This document shows, piece by piece, positions 11,301 through 22,862 of a stretch of 64,000 nt of DNA. This stretch comes from Fallopia convolvulus (Eukaryota; Streptophyta; Magnoliopsida; Caryophyllales; Polygonaceae). How positions within the stretch are numbered: position 1 is the stretch's first letter; each line of letters starts with the position of its first letter. The stretch spans positions 38,454,323 to 38,518,322 of the forward strand of contig OZ024721.1 in assembly GCA_964016875.1 (NCBI GenBank), read 5' to 3'. A program made the position numbers and the translations under genes. The notes beneath the pieces were generated by a model. It saw only the letters and a program-made list of their open reading frames with translations, was not told where the DNA came from and searched no databases.

Positions 11301-13969
11301 GGTTAAATCCCCCGATGATGGAGGTGGTAAAGAAGGAGGTGCTGAAGCTCCTTCAGGCAGGTATGATCTTTCCTATTTCTGATAGTAAATGGGTCAGCCC
11401 AACTCAGGTTGTCCCTAAAAAGGGTGGTATCACAGTGGTTGAGAATCACAAGGGTGATCTCATTCCCACAAGAGTCCAGACCGGGTGGCGGGTGTGTATT
11501 GATTATCGCAAGCTGAATGCGGTAACCCGGAAGGACCACTTCCCATTACCTTTCATTGATCAGATGCTGGAACGACTTGTCGGTCGTTCATTCTATTGTT
11601 TCTTGGATGGGTATTCTGGATATTTTCAGGTAGCCATAGCACCAGAGGATCAGGAGAAGACAACATTCACTTGTCCTTTTGGCACCTTTGCATATCGAAG
11701 GATGCCTTTTGGACTGTGCAATGCCCCAGCTACATTCCAATGGTGTATGGTTAGTATCTTTTCTGAGTACATAGAGAAATTCATTGAGGTATTTATGGAC
11801 GATTTTACCGTCCATGGGAATGACTTTGATTCATGCTTAACTCATTTGACACTAGTGCTTAAAAGATGTGAAGATACTAATCTTGTTCTAAACTCTGAAA
11901 AATGTCATTTTATGGTAGAACAAGGTATAATATTAGGCCATGTAGTGTCTTCTAGGGGTATTGAGTCCGATAAGGCTAAGGTTGAAGTAATTCAATCTTT
12001 GCCTTATCCTACTAATGTGCGTGAAGTGCGTTCTTTTTTAGGCCATGTAGGGTTTTACCGCAGGTTTATCAGAGACTTCTCCAAAATTGCCTCCCCCTTA
12101 TGTGAGTTGTTGAAGAAGGAAGCAGAATTTGAGTTTGGTGACACATGCAAGACGGCGTTTGATGAGCTAAAACTCCGCCTCACCACAGCTCCCATCATTC
12201 AAGCCCCAGATTGGTCTCTCCCCTTTGAGATCATGTGTGATGCTAGTGATTATGCAGTGGGGGCTGTTTTGGGACAAAAGAAGGGCAGGGTGTCTCATGT
12301 GATTCACTATGCCTCTATGACATTGAATGAGGCCCAGAGGAACTACTACACCACGAAGAAGGAGCTCCTAGCAGTTGTGTTTGCATTGGAGAAATTTCGC
12401 TCTTACTTGCTGGGAACAAGAGTGATTGTTTATACAGATCATGCAGCACTCCGCTATCTGTTGACGAAAAAGGAGGCCAAACCCAGGTTAATCAGGTGGA
12501 TCTTACTGTTGAGTGAGTTCAACATTGAGATCAAAGACAAAAAGGGGGCTGAGAATGTGGTTGCTGATCATTTGAGTCGTCTGGTGATGGAAGAGCAGAA
12601 GAGGCCAGAGAGTTCACCCATTCAGGAGGAATTTCCAGATGATACCTTGTTTGCTATTAAGGTTGTAAAACCTTGGTATGCACACTTGGTTAATTTCCTA
12701 ATTATGGGTGAGTTCCCACCAACATTCACAAAAGCTCAGAAGGATAAGTTAAGAAGTGAAGCAAGATACTACATCTGGGATGATCCATATTTGTGGAAAC
12801 ACTGCGTTGATCAGGTAATCCGACGATGTCTCCTGGATAATGAGGTAACTTCTATCTTAACCTTCTGTCATAATTATGCATGTGGGGGCCATTTTAGTTC
12901 TAACAAAACAGCTAGGAAGGTATTGGATGCAGGATTTTACTGGCCAAGTATTTTTCGGGATGCTCATGGTTTTTGTAAGTCCTGTGACCGATGTCAAAGA
13001 GTTGGGAATATGACCCAAAAGAATGAGATGCCTCAATCTCCTATTATTTTCTGCGAAATCTTTGATATATGGGGCATTGACTTTATGGGTCCATTTCCTA
13101 ATTCTTTTGGGAACTATTATATTTTGCTTGCGGTGGACTACGTTTCCAAATGGGTGGAAGCGAAGGCCACCAGGACTGACGATTCTAAAGTGGTGACAGA
13201 TTTCTTGAAGACCAACATTTTTACTAGATTTGGTGTCCCTAGAGCTTTAGTTAGTGACAAGGGATCCCACTTCTGTAATAGGATGGTGAGTGCATTGTTG
13301 AGAAAATATCATGTCACACACAGAGTCTCTACATCTTACCATCCTCAGACGAATGGCTAGGCAGAGGTGTCTAATAGGGAAATCAAGTCCATTCTAGAGA
13401 AGACAGTTGCACCAAACAGGAAAGACTGGAGTGCTCGGTTGGATGATGCACTATGGGCATACAGGACCGCTTTTAAAACACCAATTGGGATGTCACCATT
13501 CAGGTTGGTGTTTAGGAAAGCTTGTCATTTACCGGTGGAAATCCAACATAAAGCATACTGGGCAGTCAAGAAGTGCAACATGCAAGAAAATGAGGTGGGC
13601 GAATTAAGGAAACTTCAACTCCAGGAATTAGAAGAAATCAGGCTTGAGTCTTATGACAATGCAGTAATTTACAAAGAAAAGACAAAAGCCTAGCATGACA
13701 AGCACATTTGGAGGAAGAATTTCAAGGTTGGGGACAAAGTACTTTTGTTCCAATCTCGCCTCAGACTATTTCCTGGGAAACTAAGCTCAAGATGGAGAGG
13801 TCCGTTTGTGGTAGCAAAGGTATACCCACATGGAGCAGTTGATATTTATGATGGAGTTTCTCATTCCATCTTTAAGGTGAATGGTCAGAGGCTGAAGCCA
13901 TATTATGAAGGTTTCAATGGTGCTACTTTGGAAGAAACGACTCTACAAGAGCCGGAGCAAGAGCCTTGA
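8354..13969 (+). pseudogene. Gag-Pol polyprotein of the Athila-like element, two nonsense codons
   Basis: One frame runs from ATG 8354 to a stop at 13967-13969, broken by TAG at 13358-13360 and TAG at 13691-13693. Domains: gag capsid-like core (residues about 100-240), CCHC knuckle [14 protein letters not shown] (308-321), aspartic protease with DLGAS (698), reverse transcriptase with FMDDF (1147-1151), RNase H (about 1300-1420), integrase zinc-binding region, and catalytic core with Asp 1576 and Asp 1635. The first stop falls two residues before the catalytic Glu of the D-D-35-E triad, so this copy cannot make a complete integrase. After the second stop a chromodomain-free C-terminus (VGDKVLLFQSRLRLFPGKL) follows. 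The protease uses DLGA rather than DTGA, as in other Athila-type elements. Confidence 0.92.
9898..10062 (+). repeat. GCGCGGCCGCGC word cluster inside gag
   Basis: A linker between the CCHC knuckle and the protease contains GCGCGGCC (9903), GCGCGGCCGCGC (9975-9986), GCGCGGC (10024) and GCGCGGCCGCGC (10044-10055). These words also occur in the LTRs and after pol. The encoded peptide is three imperfect repeats around SAAA, low in complexity and unlike the flanking gag. Confidence 0.8.
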
Positions 13970-14939
13970 TATCCTTTTACGTCAAGCTAATGACGTTAAA
14001 CAAGCGCTTCTTAGGAGGCAACCCATGGTTTAGGATAGATTTTTCTTTGATTTTTGCTTTCAATTTTACAATTTTTGTTTTTGTTAGTTAGTTTTGGTAG
14101 AAGTAATCCTCAGATATACCGGTAGCTCGGGTAAGCTTAGAAATAAAAGGGGCTAAAAACTCGGGATTGGGACGAAAAAAAATTGCGTGGTCAAGAATCT
14201 GGAACGATCCCGAGCAATGCAGGCTCAGAGGAGAAAGCGCGGCTTGGGATGCTAAATGCACGGCCGCGCAATCCAAGCCCCTAAGCCGCGCAATCTCAAT
14301 TGGGAGCATATTGCGCGGCTTCGCAAAAGCGCGGTCGCGCATTGGCGTGCGATCCCGCGCTTTTAGCCGTTTTTCAGCGACGACCTAATTAAAACCCAAA
14401 ACCTTCTATTTCTTCCTCCCACTCGTACGCAGCTTCTCCCACCTCCCCTCTTAAAACTCCATTGAAGCCCTCAAGCTCAAGCTTCACCCAAGCCATTCAA
14501 GTCGGATTTTCAAGTAAATTGAAGCAAGGAACTCACATTCAAGCGGAATTCAAGTAAGTTTTTCACAATCTCCTCTTAAATTTCGGTTTTTGATAGATTA
14601 AATCTAGATCTAGGTTTGATTAGAAAAACCCGAATTTGACCCCTTTAGGCTCGGATTTAGGCTTGAGTCCTTCACAAAAGTTTGTTTATTGCATGATTCT
14701 AGTCTAGATTCGTGTTTTATTTGAACTTTGTATGCAAATCCGAAAATCACCTAGAATTTGATTAGAATTTGATTAAAATCTGATTAAATTTTGATTAAAA
14801 TTGTTCTAGGTAGTGGGGGAAGAGAGTGTTTGAGTGATTATCTGTGAAATATTGTTGTGGTTGTCCTTGCCGGGACAACGGAATTGCGTTTATTTGGTTT
14901 GTGTGGTGTTTGTGCAGGGTTACTTGAAATTCTGATATC
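13970..14939 (+). other. Pol-to-ORF2 spacer of the Athila-like element
   Basis: It begins with a motif at 13981-14026 (GTCAAGCTAATGACG ... AGCGCTTCTTAGGAGGCAAC) that has a close copy after the gag-protease ORF at 32,714. A GC-rich palindrome cluster follows at 14237-14360 (GCGCGGC, GCACGGCCGCGC, GCCGCGC, GCGCGGTCGCGC). The second half is AT-rich and resembles an intron or leader before ORF2, with a splice-acceptor-like TGTGCAG at 14913-14919. No ORF of note is present. Confidence 0.7.
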
Positions 14940-16569
14940 ATGGGTAACAAGAGAGGCCGAACTAATGGATCTTCATCATCCCGAGCTGCTTTAGCTCCCC
15001 CTGCTGTGGTGGGGGAGGCCACCCAAGACACTTTTGGGATCACTCTGACCAAGGACAATCATGTGATTAGGTTTGAGCTTCTGAAGGATAGGCAATGGAA
15101 AGCAACTCGGTTCATAGACTGGGACCTGATGAACCAGATTGGGATAGCTCATCTGTTGAATGAAATAGGAGCGTATTTGCATATGCGTGAGTTCTTGAAG
15201 CATTGTGAACCCACCTTCAAGGGGTTAACACTGGAGTTTCTGAGCACTTTGTCCACTAATTTTAAAGGAGAAGGGGAAATTAAGTTTTGGCTAGGGGGAG
15301 TTAGAAGGAAGATGACCTTGAAAGAGGTCAACCGAGTGTTTGGGTTCTGCAATTTCCCTATTAGTAGAGATTTAGTGCTTACTGAGGCAGGTGCTACATG
15401 GGCTGACAGACACTTCTGGAAAGCCATCACAGGGAGAGCCAAATATGAGCCTTCTAAGGAAAAAGCCTCTCCCATTACTCATCCCGCTATTAAGGTTTTC
15501 CAGCGGTTTATTGCTAGTACTTTGAATGGGAGAGGTGATGGAGGAAACAATTGTCCAAAGAAAGATGTCACTGTATTGGCTGCAAGTTTGAAGAGGAAGC
15601 CGTTGAACTTGGGTGCTATGCTGATGCACCACATGGCCCATGTTGGGAACAAAGGCGGTGGAGCTATTTGTATTGGCGGGATTGTGACTTTCCTAGCCAA
15701 GCACTTTAGAGTCGATCTTAGCAAGTTGAAGGTTGACATCCCGCCTTCACCTATTGACTTCATCATGTTGAAGAAAATGGGCGCTCTCTACAAGTACATG
15801 AACTCTTATTTTTGGGTGATTGGTGATTCTGGGAGAGTGATGAAGCTTCCTGATGGACACCGAGTGCAGATTGGGGATAGTCCAGCTAACTGGTTCATTA
15901 ACGTTCAGGCTGATGATTTAGATGTGGCTACCGTGAAGGGCCCGGTTAGGTGTAAAAAGGCGGTTTCAGTTCCTATTGTGGTGGATTCTGATGAAGAGGA
16001 GATGGATGAGGATTTCACCATGGCTGAAGAAGAAGAAGAGGAAGAATCTGCTGAAGATGTTGACACTGATGAGGATGATGAGTCTGAGGAGGAGGATCAG
16101 CAGAGACAGTTTGATCCGTCTATACCAGCTGGAGGTGTACATTACTCTGATGCTCAGTATAACTAGATGATGGAGATGATGAGACAGATGCAACTGGACA
16201 ACACGCAGCGATACAATGATATGTCTTCTCACATCGATCAGAGCTTTCAAGGCATGAGAGGTTATGTGGATCAGAGGTTTACATCATATCAGACTCATCA
16301 AGATCAACAGCTTGCTGCTTTTCAAGCCCGCCAGGATGAGCAGTTCAGACTGCTCAACACCAGATTGGATGGATGGAGTTCACCGGGCTATCCGCTGCAT
16401 CAGTCCTATCCTCAGTATGCCTTCCCAGATCCGCCATATCCTCAGTTCCCAATATCAGCCACCACCAGCACAGGAGATTCCACCGTACCATCCACCGCAT
16501 CCAGAGTATCATCCAGAGTACCAGCCACCGCCACCACAAGATTTTCTGCCTTACTACCCGGACAACTAG
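14940..16569 (+). pseudogene. Env-position ORF2 of the Athila-like element (ATHILA ORF-1-like)
   Basis: A 408-codon frame starts at ATG 14940 and meets TAG at 16164-16166. The same frame then continues through a glutamine-rich coiled-coil segment (16167-16400) and shifts frame near 16450 into a Pro/Tyr/Gln-rich tail ending at 16567-16569. The globular part (residues about 30-310) resembles the ATHILA ORF-1 family that follows pol in Athila elements; its role is unknown. An acidic tract of Glu/Asp covers residues about 350-395. I see no signal peptide or clear membrane segment, so 'env-like' describes position only. Confidence 0.75.
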
Positions 16570-17998
16570 AGTTTTGTGAGTTTTTCTCTTTCCTTTACCT
16601 TTTTACTATACTTTGGGGACAAAGTATGTTTTAAACATGGGGGAAGGGAATTACTTGTTTGCATTCATATAGTTGCATTAGATTAGGTCATATTTAAATT
16701 TTTGCATGCATTTATTAAAATCCTGAAAAATGAAAAAAAATCAGAAAATTTAAAAAAAATACAAAATATTGCATTTAGGTTCTTATTTCCCCATTGTTTG
16801 ATTCCTCTTGTGTTTCTAAGTTGAGTATAATTTCTAACCCATGATTTGCATGATATACTGAAGTTGATATGATATGAGCATGATCATTGATTATTTACCT
16901 TGATTATAGGATGGAGCATGTATTTATCTTGAGTATTTGATTCATTCTGAAGTTCTAGACAACAATTAGCCTTGTGAGATATTTTTGTCCTTTCATGATT
17001 ATATTTGTTCTCTACATTCTTGAGTGTATCACCATGATTATCTAGCTCTAGAACTTGCGTTAATACTCTTTATCAAGGCTGCTTTATATGATTGAATACA
17101 TGGCATTAAAATGATTTAGGCAATGTTTCTTATAGCCTATTATTTCCCTTCCTACCTTTACAAGATCCATGTTTTTGACACCCCACTTATTTGAGCCTTA
17201 AGCCTATTTTTATTAGCTCCACAAAATGATTCCTAGCCTAATAAGCTTGACCCATCCGGGATTTAGGACTTTAGGTTGGTTTTGTTTTATGTGAGTTTGG
17301 TATAAGTATGGGGGAATTTGAGAAAGAAAAGGTGGAAAAGAGGAAATACAACTCTTGGGTTTCAAAGTGAAAAAAAATGTAGATGAATTATGTTGCAAAG
17401 CAAAAGAAAAAAAAATTGCTTGAATTGTGTGTAGTCTTCATTAGCAAAGCAAGAAAGAGTTGAAAAGAGGCAAAAGAAGGAAAAAAGAAGCAAAGTGCTT
17501 AAGTGTAAATGTAAGGAGTTGGTAGAGTGAAGTTGGGTAAGTAAAGTGTAAGGTTTGGGTTTAGGATTAGTTCTTTATCCCGGATTTAGCACCACAAGCC
17601 AAAAAAATGATCCCTTCCTAATTTCTGTTTACCTTGGCCCCATTACAAGCCTTAAAAAGACCTCTTGATTTTTGTTATGTATTTGATCCCCAACGGTGGA
17701 GATTTAGAACTCTGATGCAAGCATATGGTAGTCTAGTTTTCATGGGTGATTTTGAGTGAAACACATCCTTAAACACTAGAGAGTTTGAGTTCAAACACAT
17801 ATACCTTGGTGAGGTCTAGAATGAAGGAATGGTCTTTACTTGTTGCTTACCATAATGCATGCTAGGAAGTCTTGGTTGGGTTTTCGATTATATGTGAAAT
17901 GTTTGTTTGACTTGAGATGGATGTAAGATTGCATTTCTATGGTGTGATTGGATTTATGTCTTGCTTGAGGACAAGCAAGGGTTAAGCATGGGGGAATT
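16570..17998 (+). other. 3' untranslated region and polypurine tract of the Athila-like element
   Basis: This stretch has no credible gene. It holds three copies of a (C/T)ATGGGGGAA word: 16636-16648, 17307-17320 and 17987-18000, the last being the polypurine tract that touches the 3' LTR. A perfect stem CTTGCTTG/CAAGCAAG with loop AGGA lies at 17960-17979. The same stem and position are found in the gag-protease element at 34,928. Confidence 0.8.
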
Positions 17999-19386
17999 TG
18001 ATAGCTTGCATATAGGAGTAGTTTAGATGCATGTTTTATATATGTTTTGGCTAGTTTTAGGTTAGCTTTTATGTAGTTTTTAGGTTTTTGTGTTATCGGG
18101 TATTATGCGCTGGTTTGCTCGGTTTTACAGGTTTTTAGGTTCAGGAGCAGCAGCGGGGCGAGTACAGATGGATCATGGTGGTGATGGACGAGGCAAGCGA
18201 GCTAAGGAGTGCTAGGATGATGTGGAGAAGAGCTAAAGCAAGGAAGAAGACATGCCAAGTTTAAGCCAAATGCTCGGGTTGAAGCCGAGCTAGCAAAGCC
18301 GCGCATTCTTGACTGGTGGTCAAGTGCGCGGGATGACAACAAAGCGCGGCCGCGCTTTTGGGGAACGATGTCGCGCATTCGCGATTCTACGCGGACGTGG
18401 TTTTTGGGCCTAGATTGGTTTTGGGCTTTGGCATGTTGGTTTTTGGGCTTGTGTTATCCGAGTATGAGGTTTAAGATATAATGTTTGGGGATATTTTTAG
18501 GAGCATATAAATACTTTATGTTAGATTATTTTCTAATAACTTTTGTCAAACTTTTGGAGGCTAGGGTTTTCTCTCAAGGAAGACTTTGAAACCTTTGTAA
18601 GTTTGATTTCAATTCAATTATGCATTGCTAATTTCTCTTGTGTCTGGCTAGTTATTGAAGTCATGATTTGTATGTAGTTGTGAGGTTTGATTGATTCTCA
18701 ACAAACTTGAATAGAAATTATTCCCTGTGCTTAATTGTATCTAAACTAGGGTTTTGTTAGATTAGCTACCTAATTGAATTTCTAGTTAAAACTGAATCTG
18801 ATTAATTACCGGTTGGAGTTAATTTGATCAAGAGTAGACTTTAATCAATTTAGTACCGGTTGGACAAGTTGGTTAAAGAAGGGAATAAATTCACGAGTCA
18901 CTTAGATGTCTAGTTGCTCTAAGTTGTTCGTTTCTATTGATAACTTGAATCGTCATGCTGTTATTTAATTGAATCTAGAAGGTCTTCTAGGTTATTATTT
19001 AATTAGGGTTGTTAGACTGGTTGTTCTATCAACTAAATCTGAAGTTCGGGTTTTAATCCTTAGTAGGATTACTATCCACAATAGATTATTCAAGTGAGAA
19101 GAGAATCAAGAGAATCGATGATCAACGAATCAATATCATGATGGATCTAACTAGTTGAACACGTTTTTTTCTCATATATTCAAATCGTCTTTTGCATTCA
19201 TAGTTAGTTTTATTCTTGCATAGTAGTTTAGATAATCATTCTGAAAACCCCCCTTTGGTTACTTGGCACACAAGTAATAACATTAATACACGAGTCTCTG
19301 TGGGATCGACCCTTGCTTACCATTCTACTCAGATTGGTTAAGTTAGGATTCTTTGATAGGTAAAACGACTGAAAAATACCTCATCA
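17999..19386 (+). repeat. 3' LTR of the Athila-like element
   Basis: It is the same length as the 5' LTR and differs at about a dozen positions by eye. It includes the palindrome GCGCGGCCGCGC at 18344-18355. It ends CCTCATCA, followed directly by the CATCC target duplication. Confidence 0.95.
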
Positions 19387-21110
19387 CATCCACACTCTCA
19401 ATCAACTTGTAAACAAGATAAGCACACTAGTCATACTCATTAATCTTTCTCAAATCAACCAGATACTCCAAGAACCTCAAGTTAACAACCCCATTCTGAA
19501 TGCTCTCTATGTAAAGGGTGTAGAACATAATAATGAAGTTCCTCCTAAACCATGCCCCAACATTAGAAGACTCCTTGATCAACTTACTTAAATGCATAAT
19601 CTTGATTGAAACAACCTCCATCAATTTTTTCTTCCATGTCACCTCATCTATTGTGTCAAACACAGACTATTCTCTAAAACTATTATACATATTTGTATGC
19701 TTCACGATTTCTGGAACAGAAATCGTCCTCGGACCACGAGGTTGACCCAGGTAATACTGGACAAGTTTAGGAGTTATTCTAACCTCTTGTTCATAGCCAA
19801 TCTTAAGTTTTCAAGAAGCAGGATCAAAACAACTAACCACATGGTAGCACATCTTATCAGGAAGATCCGATATATCCCATTGTATAAGATACTCGAATCC
19901 CATCTCTTTTAGAGCAGCAAACTTGTTCGCATAAAAATTAGTTATTGATAAGCAAATCAAACTGGGGGAGTTCCTAATAGACAATGACAAGTACTCACGA
20001 TTCAAAACTGTCATCGGGACTTTTCCTTTGGCTTTCTTTGATGAAGATGCAACACCATGTTGTTCAATAACACTTTCTAACTCGAAAGCAATGCTTGAAT
20101 CCTTGAAATTTTCCTCAAAGCAGGGACTTCTATTTGATTTAACAACTTCATAGGTGGTCCAACAGGTTGCACACGCTTTTTGGCTAATGATTTTCTTCGT
20201 ACCGGCTTTTCGGCTGTAGAAGGGACATCACCAGCAGATTTGCTCCTTATTTCTATTAAAACAAAATGGGAAAACAATATAAACAAATCTTAAAAACATA
20301 AAAAAGGTTACAAAACACATACAAATAAATGAAGCCTCTTCGAATAGGAGAGGTTTCATCTTTTCCAATGTCATTGTCCCAAATCTTAGATGTTTTTCTT
20401 GATTATTATTTGCAGAACTTTGTTTAATAGATCTTGATTGTTTATTCCCTAAAGATACAAACACAAATTTAACACGTGTTCATCCAAAAAGTTAATTTTA
20501 TTAATGAACAAATAGTTGTTATTGATGCACAAATCACATAAAGAATGGTTAAATAATAGTATGCAAATTTTGATGAGCAAAATGACAATAAGAATGAACA
20601 AAATCACAATAATAATGAAAAACACTTTCCCACACACATATGCACAATATTTTTATGCATATCTTGCTAAATATAGACTTTTAAGATTCTAACAAAGCTA
20701 AAATCGTCTATTACACACATCTAGATCAATTAATCGATTAAAAAAACATCTAATACGCACATGCACTAAGTAAGTATTTTTGTGTTGAATTCAAGTGATA
20801 GGACCAAAAATCCACTAAAGGAAAGTGACAATTCATCGATTTTTTAAATAGCAAGCACAAATATTTTATCATTCATTTAGTGTCTATACACTTGATGAAC
20901 AAAATAGCATAAAAACCTAGGGTTTCAAACAAAGTAAAACGAGAGATGAAAAGGACATAAACCTTGTTTCTCCTGGGAGTCGGTTTGAAAATTCTTCATC
21001 TCGAAATGACTTCGATTGTGATTTGAATTGAACTATTGGGTAAAAATCACTCGAATCTCTTCCCGGGATGAACTTGAATGAACGGCTTCGCTCAAAAATT
21101 GCTATCAAAC
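19387..21110 (-). pseudogene. Ulp1/Mutator-type transposon ORF, N-terminal part
   Basis: The minus strand encodes, from right to left, a 5' segment at 20917-21108, then Lys/Arg-rich pieces, then a long block at 19427-20014. The block reads DLPDKMCYHVVSCFD, then ITPKLVQYYLGQPRGP, then LRFLEYLVDLRKINEYD. This succession (a V-V-FD box, an 'IT..LV..LG.PRG' box, and a helical 'L..L..I..YDW' box) is typical of ORFs in plant Mutator-like elements that also carry Ulp1 protease. Stops break it at 19811-19813, near 19670 and at 19427-19429. Reading resumes at 6888 on the far side of the Athila-like insertion, so the frame was intact across the target before insertion. Confidence 0.5.
20480..20640. repeat. 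GATGAACAAA motif, second cluster
   Basis: Several copies of AATGAACAAA/GATGAGCAAA occur in AT-rich DNA between coding-like pieces of the Ulp1-type ORF. The word is the same as at 6541-6835, supporting a common origin in introns of one element. Confidence 0.5.
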
Positions 21111-21391
21111 TCCTTGGAAACTTTTAAGTGAGAGAGAAAAATGGCGAGAAAGCAAAAAGAAGAGGGAAATATATCAGGCGTGTGTTATGCAAATTAAATG
21201 ATATCAGGTGTGTTGCATGTTTTTTGGTCAGTTTTTTTAAAGGCCCAATCTCACCGTACATATTAAATTGTGTGTCCTTTCGCACGTGACTCATTCTATG
21301 ATAATATATCTAAAGCTAATTTTTAAAATTTAAATTGTAGACACGACGGATATATACTATATTGATAATTGTGGGTTGTGTTGTGTAGGGG
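21111..21391. other. Non-coding sequence left of the central nest
   Basis: Probable 5' flank of the Ulp1-type ORF, with purine-rich and AT-rich sequence and no gene that I can support. The last bases (TAGGGGT at 21386-21392) may be the detached left tip of the MITE whose body lies at 41,521-42,135. Confidence 0.4.
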
Positions 21392-22714
21392 TAGGGCTGG
21401 TCATGGGTCGGGTTATGGGTGGGTGGAACACTTACACCACCCGACCCGCGAAATAAATTGTATCACCCGACCCACCATCACCCGCGGAAACTTTCATCCA
21501 TATCTGACCCACCCGTCACCCGCGGGTGAATCGGGTGACTCGTCACCCGCGAATTCTAAAATTACAATAAAATTTTATAATATTTCAGAATTAATATAAA
21601 AACGTCAATGCAACAATATGCTTACTGAAGTGATATCCAGGATATTCTCAAACATTTTATCCGTGAAGATTTACATATGTTGATCCACAAATTTCTATGT
21701 CTTCATTTGCTTAAGTTCCTATAGTAATTGACTAGCACTTTTATGTCGTGGTAAAAGCGTTGTCAAAGAAAAATCCTAACTTTCAAACCTAAGTATAGTG
21801 AAAGCAAGGGTCCTACCCACAAAGACTCAGATTTCTCGTGTTTAATTAATATTACTAAAGTAATTAAAGGGAATTTCAAGATTTTAACTATTAATCTAAG
21901 TAAACAAAACAAAGCAAGTAAAATAATTGAGGTTTCAAATAGAGGAAAAACGTCCAACTAGTTTCGTATCCATTGCACACATGAATATTGATCCTCGATT
22001 ATTCTTATTTCAATTCCCTTGACTAATCTATTGTGAATTCATGGAATTCAAGCTCAAAGTGGTTATCAATATGCACCGTCTTTAATAACCTTTTAACCAA
22101 ATATCCTAGAAAACCTTCTATGTCAAATTGATCATGCAAATTAGTTCAAAGCATTCAATAGAAACATTGTTCATAAATTCCACCGTATATTCATGAAGTT
22201 TTGTGACTGAATTCTCCTCCTTTGATTAACCTCATTCCACTGTATATAAGTTTAATCAAAGGATTCATCCATGAACAACCGAATCCCACTGTATATTAAG
22301 TTATTCTAGTTGTAATTCAACCTAGATATCAAAATAGGTAATCAATCTATTATAATCCTAAGTGAATTTAAATCAATTAAGCATGGAGTAATTCAATCTA
22401 GTCAAGGCAAATTGAAATAATTCAAATATCACAATCAATCATGCATACAACTTCAACTAACTAGTTGGACATGGGAAATTAGCTAGAAAACGACATTAAA
22501 GAAGAAAATCAACTTACAAGAGTTAGGTTTCTCTTCAAATTTGCAATATAGGGTTTTGTCTCCCAAAATTCTCTCTAAAGTTGAATAACGTAAAATAAAG
22601 CTTCCTCTCAAATAAAAACCCTAAAAGAGCATTTATATCATATCCTCAAAACATCCTAAAATAACAATAAGTCGGCCTAAATATAAACCGAAGCCTCGGA
22701 ATCAGCGTCAAATC

Positions 22715-22862
22715 AACGCGTGTTGGGCGCGATTTGACACTTTGGAGCGCGATCGCGCTCTGGCCCACTTTACCCGCGCTCAGCCTGCATTAACTCCATC
22801 TCCGCGGCGCGGTCTAGGTCTCTCCGAGCGCGGTCGCTCTATGCCTGTCCTTCCCCGCGCTC
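22715..22862. repeat. GC-rich palindrome cluster in the solo LTR
   Basis: It includes AGCGCGATCGCGCT, GGCGCGGTC and GAGCGCGGTCGCTC within 150 bp of otherwise AT-rich LTR. It is at the position matching the GCGCGGCCGCGC cluster of the intact LTR, but the word differs at its centre (AT or GT instead of GC). Confidence 0.7.

Larger units (their letters stand above)
6889..19386 (+). mobile_element. Complete Athila-like Ty3/gypsy retrotransposon
   Basis: The element has two 1,388 bp LTRs, both TG...CA, and a perfect 5 bp target duplication CATCC at 6884-6888 and 19387-19391. Inside are a tRNA-Asp primer site, one gag-protease-RT-RNaseH-integrase frame, a second large ORF after pol in the env-like position, a long 3' untranslated region and a G-rich polypurine tract. 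That order is characteristic of Athila elements. The LTRs differ at about a dozen positions by eye (under 1%), so insertion was recent. gag-pol carries two nonsense codons and the second ORF one plus a frameshift, so this copy cannot be autonomous now. Confidence 0.95.

Noticed and set aside
14200..14370. GC-rich cluster considered as a tRNA or structured ncRNA gene
   Set aside because: No cloverleaf or A/B box pattern fits; the GC content is explained by repeats of the element's palindromic word.
21400..21550. CACCCG repeats considered as a satellite or CRISPR-like array
   Set aside because: Units are irregular, there are no unique spacers, and the block is one arm of a TIR-bounded hAT-like element.
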